Positions 13,200-25,820 of a stretch of DNA of 64,000 nucleotides are shown in pieces. The position numbers were made by a program, and so were the translations under genes. Source of the stretch: Voacanga thouarsii (taxonomy: Eukaryota > Streptophyta > Magnoliopsida > Gentianales > Apocynaceae); assembly GCA_026120185.1 (NCBI GenBank), contig JANUWF010002200.1, positions 3,656,001 through 3,720,000 on the forward strand, in the 5' to 3' direction. Position 1 is the stretch's first letter, and the number at the start of each line of letters is the position of its first letter. The notes beneath the pieces were generated by a model, which made no database searches, had not been told where the DNA came from, and worked only from the letters and a program-made list of their open reading frames with translations.

Positions 13200-13450
13200 G
13201 CCCTGCCAGGATGAGAATTGATCGGATATCGATATTCTTCAAGGAATTCCATCCATCTTCTTTGTCTCAAGTTTAAAACTTTCTGAGTGAAGATATTCTT
13301 CAAACTTTCGTGGTCGGTGAACACTTTATAATCGACTTTGTACAGGTAGTTTCTTCACATCTTCAAAGCAAATACAATTACGGACAAATTCAAGTCACGA
13401 GTAAGATAATTCACCTCATGAGTTCTCAGTTTTCATGAAGTGTAGCAATT
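13200..13450 (-). pseudogene. gypsy RNase H domain, copy 1
   Basis: Minus-strand reading gives THEVNYLTRDLNL, VIVFALKM, a stop, RNYLY, VFTDHESLKNIFTQK and LNLRQRRWMEFLEEY. This is the RNase H pattern (Y...D.EL..VVFALK.WRHYLYG, TDHKSLKY.F). The stop replaces the tryptophan after the FALK motif. The downstream frame at 13185-12970 shows no recognisable domain. Confidence 0.65.
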
Positions 13451-13689
13451 TACTCTTCCAAATTACATCAAAACAGCTCATAATCATTTCTTAGACACAT
13501 CCATGAAGAAAGTGTAGGTTTTCCTTCTAAATTTTCTTCTTTAACTCTTCTTTATTTAGAACGCTCGTACGATCACGAAAACGCGTTACTCTACTGCCAT
13601 ATTTGCAATCTTGATTTCTTCTCCTTGAGAGCTTGCAACTCGTGATTATTCCGTCAGGCGTCAATGATTTCTCGTTTTAGCTTGATGGT

Positions 13690-13910
13690 ATACTCATCTT
13701 CCTTAAATGAGCCTTTGTTACTTCAAATTCAAATCTCTTGGGTATGATCGACCTTCAAGCTTTTTGGTAATCCGTAAATAATTCATATTCTTTTTCTGTA
13801 AAAAAATAACGTCTCTATTTCTTCAAAGCAAATACAATTGTTTCCAAATTTAAATCATAAGATGGATAATTACTTTCGTATAACTTGAGTTTTCCATGTG
13901 GCAGAAGTTT
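13690..13910 (-). pseudogene. gypsy RNase H domain, copy 2 (partial)
   Basis: Minus-strand reading gives YESNYPSYDLNLETIVFALK, then K, a stop, RRYFF and YELFTDYQK. This is a second version of the same RNase H motif, lying about 0.45 kb 5' of copy 1. The two share the arrangement but differ at many residues. The element therefore either carries a divergent internal duplication or is a chimera of two templates. Confidence 0.55.
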
Positions 13911-16134
13911 CATCTTATGCTCTTGCACACACAAGTATTAAGAATCGAGATATAAATTAGAGAAAAAAAAAAGAGAAAAAATAAAAGATCAACGAGTAAG
14001 GAGAAATTTAATGACTGATAGGAGATTGATGGCCAACAAATCATTATTAGCAAGAAGATGAAATGATTACTATATTGGATTATCAAAGAATTACTATATT
14101 GGATTATCAAAGAATGTATCGTAATTGATGGAAATCGAGCATTTATGTTGCGCAAAATGAGAAGATTCTTGAATACTCAAGCATTAATAAAAGAAGTGCG
14201 TATATCGAAAATAGCATGTAACATTAAGTAAAAGATGAGTATAAGATGTCAAAAAAAGAAGAAGAAAGTTTTAAGCAATAAAGAGAACTACAAGAACAAA
14301 TGGTGCAATTATTGTATAAATTGTGATATTTAGAATTTGAGAGATAAAAGCAATTACCAAGAGAAGGCACCAATTAAGATGTGCTAAATCAAAGGAACCA
14401 AAAAGTTTGTGAAGTAACCGGAGTAAGTGTATTGGAGCAAGAAACAGAAAGTCTTCATAGGAATAACCATAGGTAACATTTAGTACAATGTTGAAGAGTT
14501 TTATGAATCAACAATTGCAAACATTGAATAGAATAAGAAAGGTTGCTTGATTTAATCTAGTCTTAGAAGAAAATTGACACCAAACGACAGAGAAAATAAT
14601 TGGCGACACTCAAAAAGTAGAGGTGATGCCAAAATGTGCAAAATCGCAAGATTGAAGTAAATCATAAAATAGGTGGATTAACTCTGATAAGATAAGAAAT
14701 ACTAATTTAACATAATGATGTCATAAATGAGATAGAACACAATGTAGATGCGTTTAATAAGAAGTAATTTTCTATCAAGGAATGAAGTAGCTAAAGTGGT
14801 CTTGACAACCTAACCTTAGTAGAAAATTCATAACAACAATATAAGGTGAAAGAAAAGAGTTCACATGAAAAGTTTAGAAGAAAGAGGAAATAATTGGGAT
14901 TGATTAAATCGAATGATCATTAAAGAAACCAACACGTTTTCCCTTCTTTATTTTGATGTATCCGCATAATAATGCATAAGGTCCTTTTAATAGAGTAAGT
15001 TTAGTAAAAAACGGCGTATAGATCGTGTATTCTTAACGAATGGTGGTTGTTACTCTCCAATACTAGAAAACTTTTAATCTTCGTGGAGTTATCGCATTGT
15101 GTTGGTTCCCAAATTTTTCCCTGTTCCAAGCAAGCTCTTTAATAGACATTTGCTGTGTTTAGTTCTTACCTCCAATTAGTCGATCAGGGTAGCGGAATAA
15201 GGTTTCCTCATTGAAGCCGAAATGGTCTCGAGCAATTCTTCCTTGGATATGTGAAATCTCCGCCACCGAAGCTTCTCTTGTTCGACTTCTAGAATTTAAT
15301 AATCCTTTTTCGTGTGTCTTTTCCTCTCGTAGTAATTATCAAATATTGATGTAGCTTTCACCAGAGTAGTCTTCACTCGCTTTCTCTTGTAATTCCATTG
15401 TTGACCTACCAGTCTTTTAGTAGAAGAGTTCCACATCTTTGAGGATGTTCATAAAATCATGCTATATGTCTTCCTTCTTCTGCTGCGGTAGCACACAATA
15501 TAGACGGTTCCTACTACCCACAACCATCACTTCTTTTAATTATACTTTCAAACCGTATTCTAATACTCCTCGTTGAGACATTTCTCAATCCCAATGATTC
15601 TAATCCCAAAATGGATGTGCAAATATATCACATACTAAGTTCAAATAAATTCATGGCATGCTCCATCAAATAGCAAGACATATAGAGTAATTTCACATAA
15701 CATATACCGCATGCACCTGTAAGGACATTCCAAACAATGTCCCCATGGCATACATCACATGCATTTATAGGAGCATTCCAAAGAATGTTCCTTAGTTTCA
15801 CAAATCTCCAGAACAAAACTGTTAAAATTCTAGATCCTAGCAAAATCAACATATTTAAACTCAATAAAAAAAATTCTATTTGCCAATTCTGAAGTAAAGT
15901 AATCAAAATCAAAAGTCTAGTTAAGATATCAAGATCTTTCATCTTACTATCACATTTAATCCTTTATGCTTAAGGAATCTCACATAAGCATACTTATCAA
16001 ATGCTCCAAAATAACTACCCGCACTTATCAACATAGACTTTTCCTCAAAACCTTTTCTAGGTTGTCACCACAACAATATACAGGGATAGAATCATCTCCC
16101 ATATCAACTCATCAATACCATTCAAGATTTCAAG
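13911..16134. other. degenerate interior of the 12-kb element
   Basis: I recognise no domain here. Gag would be expected on the minus strand between the primer-binding site and the RNase H pieces, but only short frames remain. The minus frame at 15942-15628 has no motif I know. A 24-bp exact tandem repeat occurs at 14067-14114. Confidence 0.4.
14067..14114. repeat. 24-bp tandem repeat, two copies
   Basis: TTACTATATTGGATTATCAA followed by AGAA occurs twice back to back without mismatch. Confidence 0.85.
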
Positions 16135-16414
16135 TGGTAATCATCAAAAGAAATCACATATTAATAACTATAATTATTATTAAATTCTAATATAAAACTA
16201 ATTCCAAAAGTAGTGTTTAATCCAAAATCCTAAGTTTTCATTCTATAACTCACTCTGATACCAATTGTAACATCTCACTATAAAATAAAGCAATCACATC
16301 TTGATAACAATAATTAGTCTTAAATTCTAATCTAAAACTAATTCTAAAACTAGGGTTTAATCCAAAATCTTAAGTTTTCATTCTATACCTCACTCTGATA
16401 CCAATTGTAACACC
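16135..16414 (-). repeat. 140-bp tandem duplication containing the primer-binding site
   Basis: Two copies with a constant 140-bp offset (16231 with 16371, 16261 with 16401) each include TAAGTTTTCATTCTATA, the reverse of TGGTATCAGAG, and the first bases of the LTR edge (CCAATTGTAACA then CTCACTATAAAATAA or CCCACTATAAAATAA). The outer copy abuts the real LTR; the inner copy carries only an LTR stub of about 20 bp. Confidence 0.8.
16393..16403 (-). promoter_or_regulatory. primer-binding site (initiator Met tRNA)
   Basis: The minus strand reads TGGTATCAGAG two bases after the LTR end TGTTACA, matching the standard plant primer-binding site complementary to the 3' end of initiator tRNA-Met. An identical 11-mer lies 140 bp farther in at 16253-16263. 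Confidence 0.85.
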
Positions 16415-19400
16415 CCACTATAAAATAACCCGCAAAGGTTCGGGGATGTCGCCCCATCTATAAGACAAAAGGTCTTTAAAATGAAACAAAATAAAAATAA
16501 TCCAAAATCTAGGTATAGATGACAAACTCTAGGATAAATAAGATACATATATGAAAAGTTAACATATCGGAACATCCAGTCCCAAAAAAAAAAAAAAATC
16601 ATTACAAGTTCTAAAATTTTCAAGTAGCAAGCGATAGATAAAATAACTTCTTCAAAGCTACAATCACCACATGATCTTGTAAAATATGATGGAAATACGT
16701 GTAAGATAAGATCTCAGTAAGTCCTATGGTATGCTACTGTATGGATTTTCCTGGAAATCCATTTGACGATGTATGAACAAATCACTACTGATATATGTGT
16801 GCATTCATAAGTCTTCATAAATTTTCTCTCAAGAAAATAAATTTTTGGGAGGTTGTAATTTATAAACTCAACACTAAATAAAACAATACAACTTCAGAAT
16901 GAAATCATAATTTTTCTGACTTTCTATTAAAAATAACTTTGGGAAAAAACATAAATTGCATATCGAGCTTTCATCAATTGTTTCTCTCAAAGTTTAACTT
17001 TTTAGACATATCAATTCACAATCAGAAAAATGATGTATGCATCTTATGCAACTTTCATAAACAATTCCTATAGAAGTATGGTTCGCTCACCATACAACAT
17101 ATAGGTGTGGTTTGCTGACCACAATGTAGGTGATCAACTTATAAAAAGAATGCTCCTCCTTCTTCTCTCTCACATTTGCCTCAGGCCCGGATGTCTTATG
17201 TCCGTTGTCAGAGTTTTCACAACTCTGCTGCTAGTTAAGGACGGCTTTACACAAATACTGTCGCCAAACTCAGAAAAGTCGACTATCTAGAGGTGGCCGC
17301 CTACTAGATAGCTTCTTTAACTTCGCTTAAACTAGTATAAGTATAATACCCCTTTGAGTACTCAAGGATTCTCATGTCTTAACACAAAGCTTCAAAAGTT
17401 TGCTCAAACATTTATTATCAAAACATTATTCCCAATTTTCAAAATTCACATTTCGAAAAATATTTATAAATTCAATGTAAATCTCCCAATTTAAAATAAT
17501 CCAAACATTTTACTCATGTAAAATGCTTGAAGGCAAGAATCATCATACCATGTGAGATTAAATATTCATATATTTGAAATCCATATAAATTTTCATGCTA
17601 TGACTTTTGCAAATTTATGCATGAATAAATATTTCATGAATTATCATGCATTATTCTCATAGATGATCAATACCGCAATATTTTATTATAGTAATAATTC
17701 AAGTGATCATACATATACCACTCCATAATTAGGCTAATCATAAAGCATTTCACTTGATAAAATAATTTATACAATGTGTTAGTAAATACTTCATTTCTCA
17801 AAAATAGGAATTTTATCGAAAGTTTCATGCATATAAATAGAATTTAAAGAATTCCTATAAATATGTAATTGTAGCAAAATCTGTTTTCGTAAATGCAAGG
17901 ACTTACCTAGAGTCCAAGCAAAAATAGGGCTAATCTAACTTAGTTTTCTTGATTCCCAACGTGATTAACCTCCAAAGCTATCACACAAATAAAGACATTC
18001 ATCAATTCCTAATCATAACATCAAGCTTAGCACAAGCCTTCCAAAATAATTGCATCTTATACCATACTAAGTTCTAAACTAACTCTCTCTAACCCCCAAC
18101 AACAAATCACACATAAACTTCAAACATGAAGCTTATACAATATGACATGAGAATGCCATTATATTCAGCAAATTCACATAATCATATTGTTCATATAATA
18201 GCTTAAAGTATTAGACTCATAGATTGATAGCCAAAATAGTTTTCTATCATACAAAACTCTAATATATAATCTTTATACATTAAACACATATAGCATGAAT
18301 ATATGATATATCAAGCTTAGCAAATACCCATAATTAGACAATTAAATATTAATTAAAAGAAGATTTGAACGAGAACTAGTCATTTTAAGTAGTTTGCTAA
18401 GTTTATAAGGGTTAGTATACTATCATTAAACTATCTAACAAACCACATAGGAAATCAATGAACATAAATCACCGGCTATATTAAAGTATCATATAATTAA
18501 ACTCAACAAATCTACATAATTATATATTCAATTCATTCATTGAACTAATTGTTCATTAAAGAACTAACAAACATCACATAATCACCAAATATCTACTTAA
18601 TATAATCATATAATCAAGTAAGCATTAAAATACTGAATTGATGACATTAAAACCCTTGCATAATTATATAATACCTACTTAAGTTGTTATAAATATATTC
18701 ACATAAGTAAAACTTTGATTTCCCTTAACTTGATCAAATTAGTATTTTAGTTTAAATATAGCAACACAAGGCTGATTTTAGTGTAATTAATTCAATAAAA
18801 AAACGAACTCCAAACGTGATGAAAATTTTCAAATATAAACCATTCATTTGAGGAATATACAGTTCAAATTTCATTAAAAATAGAGTTGTATAGGTAGGTC
18901 AAATAATCGCTCAAAGTAAGTCCATTGCTTCAGTAATATCCGAGAATTAGAGCAACCACTTTATTTTCAAAATTCATATAAAATAGAATATAAGTCAAAA
19001 TATTATAAATTTTTTCAAAAATAAGCCTTGACATATAAGGAATATACAGTTCAAATTTCATTAAAAACTGAGTTTTATAGGTTGGTCAAATAATTGCTCA
19101 AATAAGTTCATTGCTTCAGTAACATCCGAGAAATAGAGTAACCATTTTATTTACGAAATTTGTATAAAATAATTTACACGGACAATGCAATGATTCCAAT
19201 TGCTAAATAACCCTAATATCATTTAATTTAACATATCCCAAATTCAGATTAAATGGAATTTGGGAAGAGTTTCAAATATGCATCAATAGTTTCATGGAGA
19301 ACAGAGTTTCGTGGTTCTGCAACACATAAAATTTGAAATTTTATATAAAATCAACCACAACTCCAAATTGAGTGATTCCAATGGAATAATAATCCTGAGA

Positions 19401-20503
19401 TTAAGGAGAATCAAATAAAATCATAAAACAACATACCCATCTACAAAAATATTCGAAATTAAATCAAACAAGTCACGGGATTAATATTTTCAGATTGCAA
19501 TTTTAATCATAAAACCAACATATAATCATTAAATCACCATCCAAATAATCCCAAATTTCTTCAATCACCCACATATCATCATCACAACACAGCAACTTTA
19601 TCAAATCCCCAACTCCTTCACAAAATTATCTTTCATAATCAACCAATCTCAAGATGATATAAATCTGTCCAAAATGTTCTTCAATATAAAAGAAGAGTTT
19701 TTCAAGAGAAATAAAATGAAACATCATACTTTCTTATAGAATACTTGTAAGTACTTCAAATAGCTACTTTTAAACACCTTGAACTAGAGCAATTTGACTT
19801 GTATTGTAATGTTTAAGTGAAGAAACTTGAAAAAAAAAATGAAGAGAAAGAGAGAGTGGTGGCAAGAGGGAGTTTGAGAGAAGAGAAAATCTAAAATTTT
19901 GTGTGAAATGATATGGAGGTGACTGGCTATCATGGAGAGAAGAGGGGGAAATTATGATTTTATACTAGGACATTTCCAATCTAAGAGTTATGATGAATTC
20001 ACTTAAAAATACCCTAAGTTCCATGGCTAGGATTGAGGGTGTCTTGTTAGGTTAAAATGATCCATAGGTCTTGGATATGGGTTTTGGGTCAAATGATGAA
20101 ATTGAGTTAAATAGTCAAAATTAGATTTGACACAAAATTTGACCATGATTATTAGCTTAGAAAATAAGGCCAAAACTCTAAGTAAAAATAAATTTGTTCA
20201 AGAGTGTGTTTTACAAAAAGAAAAAAATTATTGTTATAATTTTATTGGAAATGTGATACATAAATTAATTCGACTAATTTATCTACTACAAAATATATAT
20301 GTATATATATAATGTATAATTACATACGTATAAACCACTTATCTCAAACTAAATAAATAATTGACTTAACACACACACTTTCCTCAAGAGAATACACATA
20401 AAGAGCACATGAGATAGCCACATATAATGTATTTAATTTATTATGTAAACTCAAATAGTCATATAATTTAGCTTCCAAACCCTCAATTAAATGGGTTGTC
20501 ACA
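16406..20503 (-). repeat. 5' LTR of the 12-kb element
   Basis: It runs on the minus strand from TGTGACAACCC (20503) to TGTTACA (16406) with intact TG...CA ends. It is 40 bp longer than its partner; an extra segment near 19005-19050 explains much of that. No protein is supported within it. Confidence 0.85.
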
Positions 20504-20508
20504 TTAGC

Positions 20509-21065
20509 TCTGCACTTCCTCTCTATGGGGATCTCAAATCAAAAGTTTCCTTCAATGAAGATTTAACTTCTTCTTCTGTGGCATTGGTTATGATGACTGA
20601 CATAGAATCTAGAGAAGCAACTTGCACACCTCACAAAATTGGTGAGAGGACTTATCAAACGCTCCCAAGAGCAAGATCTCACCACCGCACACCTCATCAA
20701 TTACTTTGAAAAAACTAGCAAACAAGTTAAGCTCTTCCAAAGACTTTTGAAGCACAAGAGGTGGTGGAAACTTTCAAGAAAATATAGAATATCTCTGAAG
20801 GTTAATTCCGGTTGATCAACTCAAAGATTTCATAATGGGCACGATTAAGGATAAGTATGAAGGAGATAGAAAATCCACCTTCACATATGCCAAATCTTAT
20901 TCTTAGAGGATCAATGATATGAGAATATTACCTGGATATTAGTCGCCAAAATTTTAACACTTTAATGACAAATGAAATTTCAAATAGCAGGTGGTTTACT
21001 TGATTAAGACATGCAACAATATTAGAACTTACGGGGATCTCCTGGTGAAGCAATTTGTGTGATCC
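20509..21065 (+). pseudogene. gypsy gag, middle part
   Basis: Directly after the 12-kb element the frame resumes with SALPLYGDLKSK and SSSVALVMMTDIES. Farther on, MRILPGY, then KTCNNIRTYGDLLVKQFV, is the conserved gag capsid segment (R.P.GYQPPKF and E.C..AGT.GDLLVKQFVRSLKG in relatives). Stops are frequent. It ends at the GATCC duplicated by solo LTR A and continues at 22587 with SLKGNAFN. Confidence 0.65.
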
Positions 21066-22581
21066 TGTTAAGGATATGCCTGAAAATAATTTGTATTTAT
21101 ATTATTTTCATTATGTATTGTGTAATAATATAAGGCATTTCTTTCCATGAATAGTGCATTTAGTTTTGTGGTCATCAAGTACATAACTTGATAGTAAAAC
21201 TCTATAACAAATACAATGACTATTCTTAAATTATTCCTGATCGATTATTATTAGTGAAACAATAATAAATTAAAATTAGTATGTTTGTAACTTGATGGCC
21301 ATATTTTATTAGTTATGGATATATGTGATATCAAGTTAAAACATAAATAAATGTTAGAGAATATTGTATTGAGCATGACTCACTGTGAGAGTACTTCATG
21401 GAACATGTCATAAGTACTTTCTAGCCATAATGATATTAGAAGTCTTTCGACCTGAATTTATCATAGTTTCGTACCTAATAAATTTTATATTTTGACGTTG
21501 TCTAAAGTTGTCTTTAGCCAGATAATAAATTAGACCACGGTTGGATATAAAATAAACCAGGAAGAGGAATATAATTGATAGTGAAAGAATTTGTCCCTCT
21601 CAATTTTGGGAGAGATGTCAATGGCCCATTGATAAGTTAGACTGTTAAAATGTATGACCGTGCTCAAATATATCAATTTGAGATATTAATATCATTTGTT
21701 TGAATAGTCTACTATGAGATTAAGAAATAATTGATTAAGCTTAATAAGAATGACATGTTCCGTGCTTTATACTTAATCTAGATATCGTGTGACAAAAGGA
21801 TTAAATATAAAGTTATAGTTTGGTTAAAAGAGATCACTGATCTTCATTTAACCCGAATGGCTATAATGTTTTGATAGAAACCACTTATAACTTGTGGGTC
21901 ATTTAAATGTGATTTGGGCACACTACCAGCGTAAAATAAACCTATAGAGTCACACATTAAACGAACACTTTAGGTTATGTTTCTGGTAATCAGGTTTGAT
22001 GTATCTGAAAATATGTCTAGGTTAATTGAATTTAAAAAAAATGACCAAATACAATTAATTTAGAAATATGTCCACATTCGATGTATTTGGAGGATGTCCA
22101 GATTATAAGAATCTGACTTGGTAAATTAATTAGTTAAATTACCGAAATAATGGTAGAATCTTATCATATCAGTTTTAATTTAAATTTAAAATAAAATATG
22201 ATAAGATATTATGAGAGTTGGACTCCAAGAGGTTTGGGTCGTTTTAAAAAAGAAAACCCTAGCCGTCTTCTAAAGCGAGCTCTCTGTCAAACATTCGTGC
22301 CTCCAATTCACCAGAAAAATTAAGCCTCTCAAACCCTAGGCGCTAGCACTCTCGGGAGTAACGAGTTGGTTCGCCGTGTGTATCCTCTAGAAGACATTCG
22401 CATATTGCAACATCTAATGATCGTTCGAGTTGCAAGCATGCCTGAAAGTCAGAAGCCAAAGGTCTTGATTGCGACCAACAGAGGTAATTCTGTAACCACT
22501 AGATTATCTTAATCGTTTGGTTTGGGTCCTCGAAAGGGACCGTGGATGTTTTCTACGTTTAGGAGTCTACGAATCTTAATA
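21066..22581 (+). mobile_element. Solo LTR A, copia-like, 1516 bp
   Basis: The block begins TGTTAAGGATATGCC and ends CTTAATA (decayed from a CTAACA-type end). It is flanked by identical 5-bp target duplications GATCC at 21061-21065 and 22582-22586. No interior or second same-strand LTR follows, and gag homology resumes at once, so it is a solo LTR left by recombination. Its reverse complement recurs at 24317-25820. Family assignment to copia rests on the TGTTA.GGATATGCC start and is tentative. Confidence 0.8.
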
Positions 22582-22586
22582 GATCC

Positions 22587-23640
22587 CTCAAAGGGAATGC
22601 ATTCAATTAGTATATTAATCTTGTATTTAGTTTCATTAATACTTGGAAATAACTTGAATAAGAGTTTCTCAACAGATTCTACTGTACTTGTAAAATTATT
22701 AGCATGGTAAAGCTCACCAACTCTTGTTAATAGAAAGACGAACCAGTGGTGGCGTACATTAACAGATGAAAAATTTTGAACCTCAATTGTAGAGATTATT
22801 TAAATTAATTGTCTACAATTGAAATGTGCATCCAAGACATGCATTGAGGACTCTAGAATATTCTTAAAGGAATATATCAAAAATCTTTAAAGAATTAGCT
22901 ACTCATACTCATGATATGGAATTAAGCATTGTTGTACATAGGGGAAAAACGTTTGTTCAAGACCCCAACAAAGGTAAGGATAAACAAGATTTTAGAAAAT
23001 GAAGCAAACCATTTTCTAAACCTAAACAAAAATAGTCTATGTAATAGTTGCAACTCTAATAAAAATTTCTTCAAAGGTAACTTAAAAGGTGACCAAAATG
23101 GTGGATTCTTCATAAGAACGGAAAAAAGTAACTTTAGAAGAAAAGCAGTATAAGAAGTATCATTTCTTCGATTCTGACATTTCTTCAATATTTGATGAGT
23201 TGATGGTTACTAAGGCCATAGAGTTGCTAGAAACAAAACATCTAAATGAGGATGGTTGAATAAATGATCCCAACTATTACAAATACCATCATTTGATTGG
23301 TCACCCAATTGAGAAATATTTTGTATTGAATGAAAAGATTATGCAATTGGCCGTGAAAGACACGTAGTCCTTGAAGAGGATAATGCATCTGCCAATTTAA
23401 TAACTATTGCAATCTCTCCTGTTGAATTTGTTATTTTTTAGGTTAAGTCTAGAAATTTTGATCTTGTTAAGATTGGAGCTAACAGATAAATTCTTCCCGC
23501 TGAAGTATATCAACAAGAAATTGAAAAAACTTCTATACATAGTGAGGATAAAGGCTAGATACTCGTAATGAGAAGAAGAAATCGTACAAAAGCCTCAAAA
23601 GGTGGAGCTTCGTTGTAAAAAACGGATTCACCTAGAAAAA
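22587..23640 (+). pseudogene. gypsy gag, C-terminal part with zinc-binding motif
   Basis: Across frames the text reads SLKGNAFN, EFLNRFY, KDEPVV.YINR, EMCIQDMH and ILKGI, the conserved gag order of this family (GNAFDWYTDLE, EFLNRFYSTRR, CIQGMHWGLLYILQGI). Later come FSDSDISSIFDEL and INDPNYYKYHHLIGHPIEKY, equivalent to the C.YH...HP.E.C zinc-binding motif; both expected cysteines now read tyrosine. Tryptophan codons in GNAFDW and MHWG are stops. Confidence 0.65.
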
Positions 23641-24316
23641 TATGAAGAAGGCCAAAAGCAAGAAGGCTAAATCTGCAACAACAACAAACGTTTCGCTGTG
23701 GAATAAATCTCCAGAACCTATCATGTTGAGAGACTTTATACTAAGGGACTTGCTGAAAAGTTCAATATTGTCTCATGTTATACCATACATGATGGGGAAG
23801 TGAATAAGACAATGATGAATGCATAAAAAAAGAAGATATGGAGAAAATTGATTCTTCAACAAACCCCAATAGTTGCATGGCTGAGATCATATTCACAAAT
23901 GATTATTTGCTGCTTGGTTCCACACCTCACAACAGATTAGTATTTGTGACTGGCTACTTACAAGAGCAAAGAGTAAATAGAATACTGATAGATAGAGGAT
24001 CAGCAGTGAATATCTTACATTTGCGGATATTGAGAGAGTTGAGTATTTCTATGGATGAATTGTCTCAAAACCGCCTTATGATACAAGGATTCAATTAAGG
24101 GGGCAACGAGCAAGTGGTACTCTCCGACGGGACATATTAATTGAAGATATGCCTTCAAATGCTCTCTTCTATATTATTACTGCTAAGACCTCTTGCAATA
24201 TTCTGCTAGGAAGACTACGACTTCATGAAAATAGTGTGGTGTTATCAACTCTGCATCAATATTTCAAATACCGTCACAATGGTATAGTAAAGAAAATAGA
24301 CGTCGATGACAAATAC
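23641..24316 (+). pseudogene. gypsy aspartic protease
   Basis: The open piece 23838-24098 contains GSTPHNRLVFVTGYLQEQRV and RILIDRGSAVNIL. Relatives have LIDxGSAVNI with the catalytic Asp-Thr/Ser-Gly triad, so here the middle residue is Arg. The following text has AKTSCNILLGRLRLHENSVV, then STLHQYFKY, the end of the protease region. It is interrupted by solo LTR B at 24317 and resumes as SFTKVET from 25821. Confidence 0.7.
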
Positions 24317-25820
24317 TGTTAGAATTCGTGGACTCCTAAACGCGAAAAATATCCACGAATCCCTTTTGAGGACCCAAGCAAACGATTAAAAATATATAAA
24401 GTTTACAGAATTATCTCTGTTCGGCGTAATTGAGATCCTTCTCTTCTGATTGTGTTGTCGTACGTGCAACCCGAACGATCACCAAATGTTGCAGTGTGCG
24501 AACATCCTCTATCGGATACACACGGTAAACTGACTTGTTACCCCGAGAATGCTAGCGCCTAGGGTTTGAGAGGTTTTTTCCTAGTGAATAGAAGCACGAA
24601 TATTCTCAACAGAACGGGGCTCTTAAGAAGACGGCTAGGGTTTTCTTAAAAAAATCCCCCGAACCTCTTAGAGTCCAACTCTGATAATATCTTATCATAT
24701 TTTAATTAAATTAAAACTGATATGATAAGATTCTGCTATTATCTCGATAATTTAACTAATTAATTTACCAAGTCAGATTCTTATAATCTGGATATCATTC
24801 AGATACATCGAATGTGGATATATTTCCAGATTCATTGTATCTGGTAAATTTTCTAAATTCAATTAACTTAGACATATTTCCAGATTCATCGAATCTGGTT
24901 ACCAGAAAAATAACCTAACAAGTTCGCTTCTTGTGTGACCCTATAGGTTTATTTAACACTGACAGTGCGTCCAAATCATATTTAAATGGCCCACAAGGTA
25001 TGAGCGATTTCTAACAAAATATTATAACTATCCAGGTTAAATAAAGATTAGTAATCTCTTTGAACCAAACCACAATTTTATATTTAATCCTTTTGTCACA
25101 CGATATCCAGATTAAGTATAAGGTACGGAGCATGTCATCCTTATTAAACTTAATCGATTATTTCTTGATTTTATAGTAGACTATTCAAACAAATAATATC
25201 AATATATTAGATTGATATATTTGAGCACGGTCATGCATTTTAATAGTCTAACTTATCAAATGGCCCATGGACATCTCTCCCATAATTGAGAAGGACAAAT
25301 TCCTTCACTATCAATTATATTCCTCTCCTTGATTTATTCTATATTCAACAGTGGTCTAATTTATTATTTAGTTAAAGATAACTTTAGATAACGTCAAAAT
25401 ATAGAATTTATTAAGTAAGAAACTATGATGAATTTAAGTCGAATGACTTTTAATATCATTATGGCTAGAAAGTACTTCTGACATGTTTCATGAAATACTC
25501 TTACAGTGGGTCATATCCAATACAATATTCTCTAACATTTATTTATGTTTTGACTTGATATCACAAATATTCATGACCAGTAAAACATAACCATCAAGTT
25601 ACAAACATACTAATCTTAATTTATTAATGTTTCAATAATAATAATCGATCAGGGACAGTTTTAGAATAGTCATTCTATTTATTGTTGGGTTTTACTATCA
25701 AGTCACTTATTTGATGACCACAAAACAAAATGCAATATTCATGGAAAGGAAAACCTCATATTATTATATAAAATATAACGACAATAGTATAAGTACAAAT
25801 TGACTCTAGGGCATATCCCT
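24317..25820 (-). mobile_element. Solo LTR B, same family as A, opposite orientation
   Basis: Read on the minus strand it is the counterpart of LTR A: GGGATATGCCCTAGAG near the start, a shared CAAACCCTAGGCGCTAGCAT segment, and the end GAGTCCACGAATTCTAACA. The plus-strand left edge is TGTTAGAATTCG at 24317. The flanks AATAC (24312-24316) and AATCC (25821-25825) form an imperfect 5-bp target duplication. The outermost bases at the right edge are worn, so that boundary may be off by a few bases. Confidence 0.75.

Larger units (their letters stand above)
8254..20503 (-). mobile_element. Large minus-strand LTR element (gypsy-derived), 4.1-kb LTRs
   Basis: Two direct repeats of 4058 and 4098 bp (8254-12311 and 16406-20503) flank a 4.1-kb interior. 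On the minus strand the 5' LTR (right copy) begins TGTGACAACCC and ends GTGTTACA. It is followed after two bases by TGGTATCAGAG, the classic initiator-methionine-tRNA primer-binding site. A polypurine-like AAGTAGGGAAGAA precedes the 3' LTR at 12312. The flanks CTGGC (8249-8253) and TTAGC (20504-20508) are a decayed 5-bp target duplication. The interior keeps only gypsy RNase H and integrase pieces, so this copy is non-autonomous. Confidence 0.85.

Noticed and set aside
16390..16623. Minus-strand frames 16623-16390 and 8488-8306 that are similar to each other
   Set aside because: Their similarity reflects the two LTR copies; there is no domain and a different set of stops in each.
20491..20709. 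A 72-codon frame starting MGCHISS
   Set aside because: Its start lies in the end of the 12-kb element LTR and only the part after 20509 is gypsy gag; it is a chance fusion.
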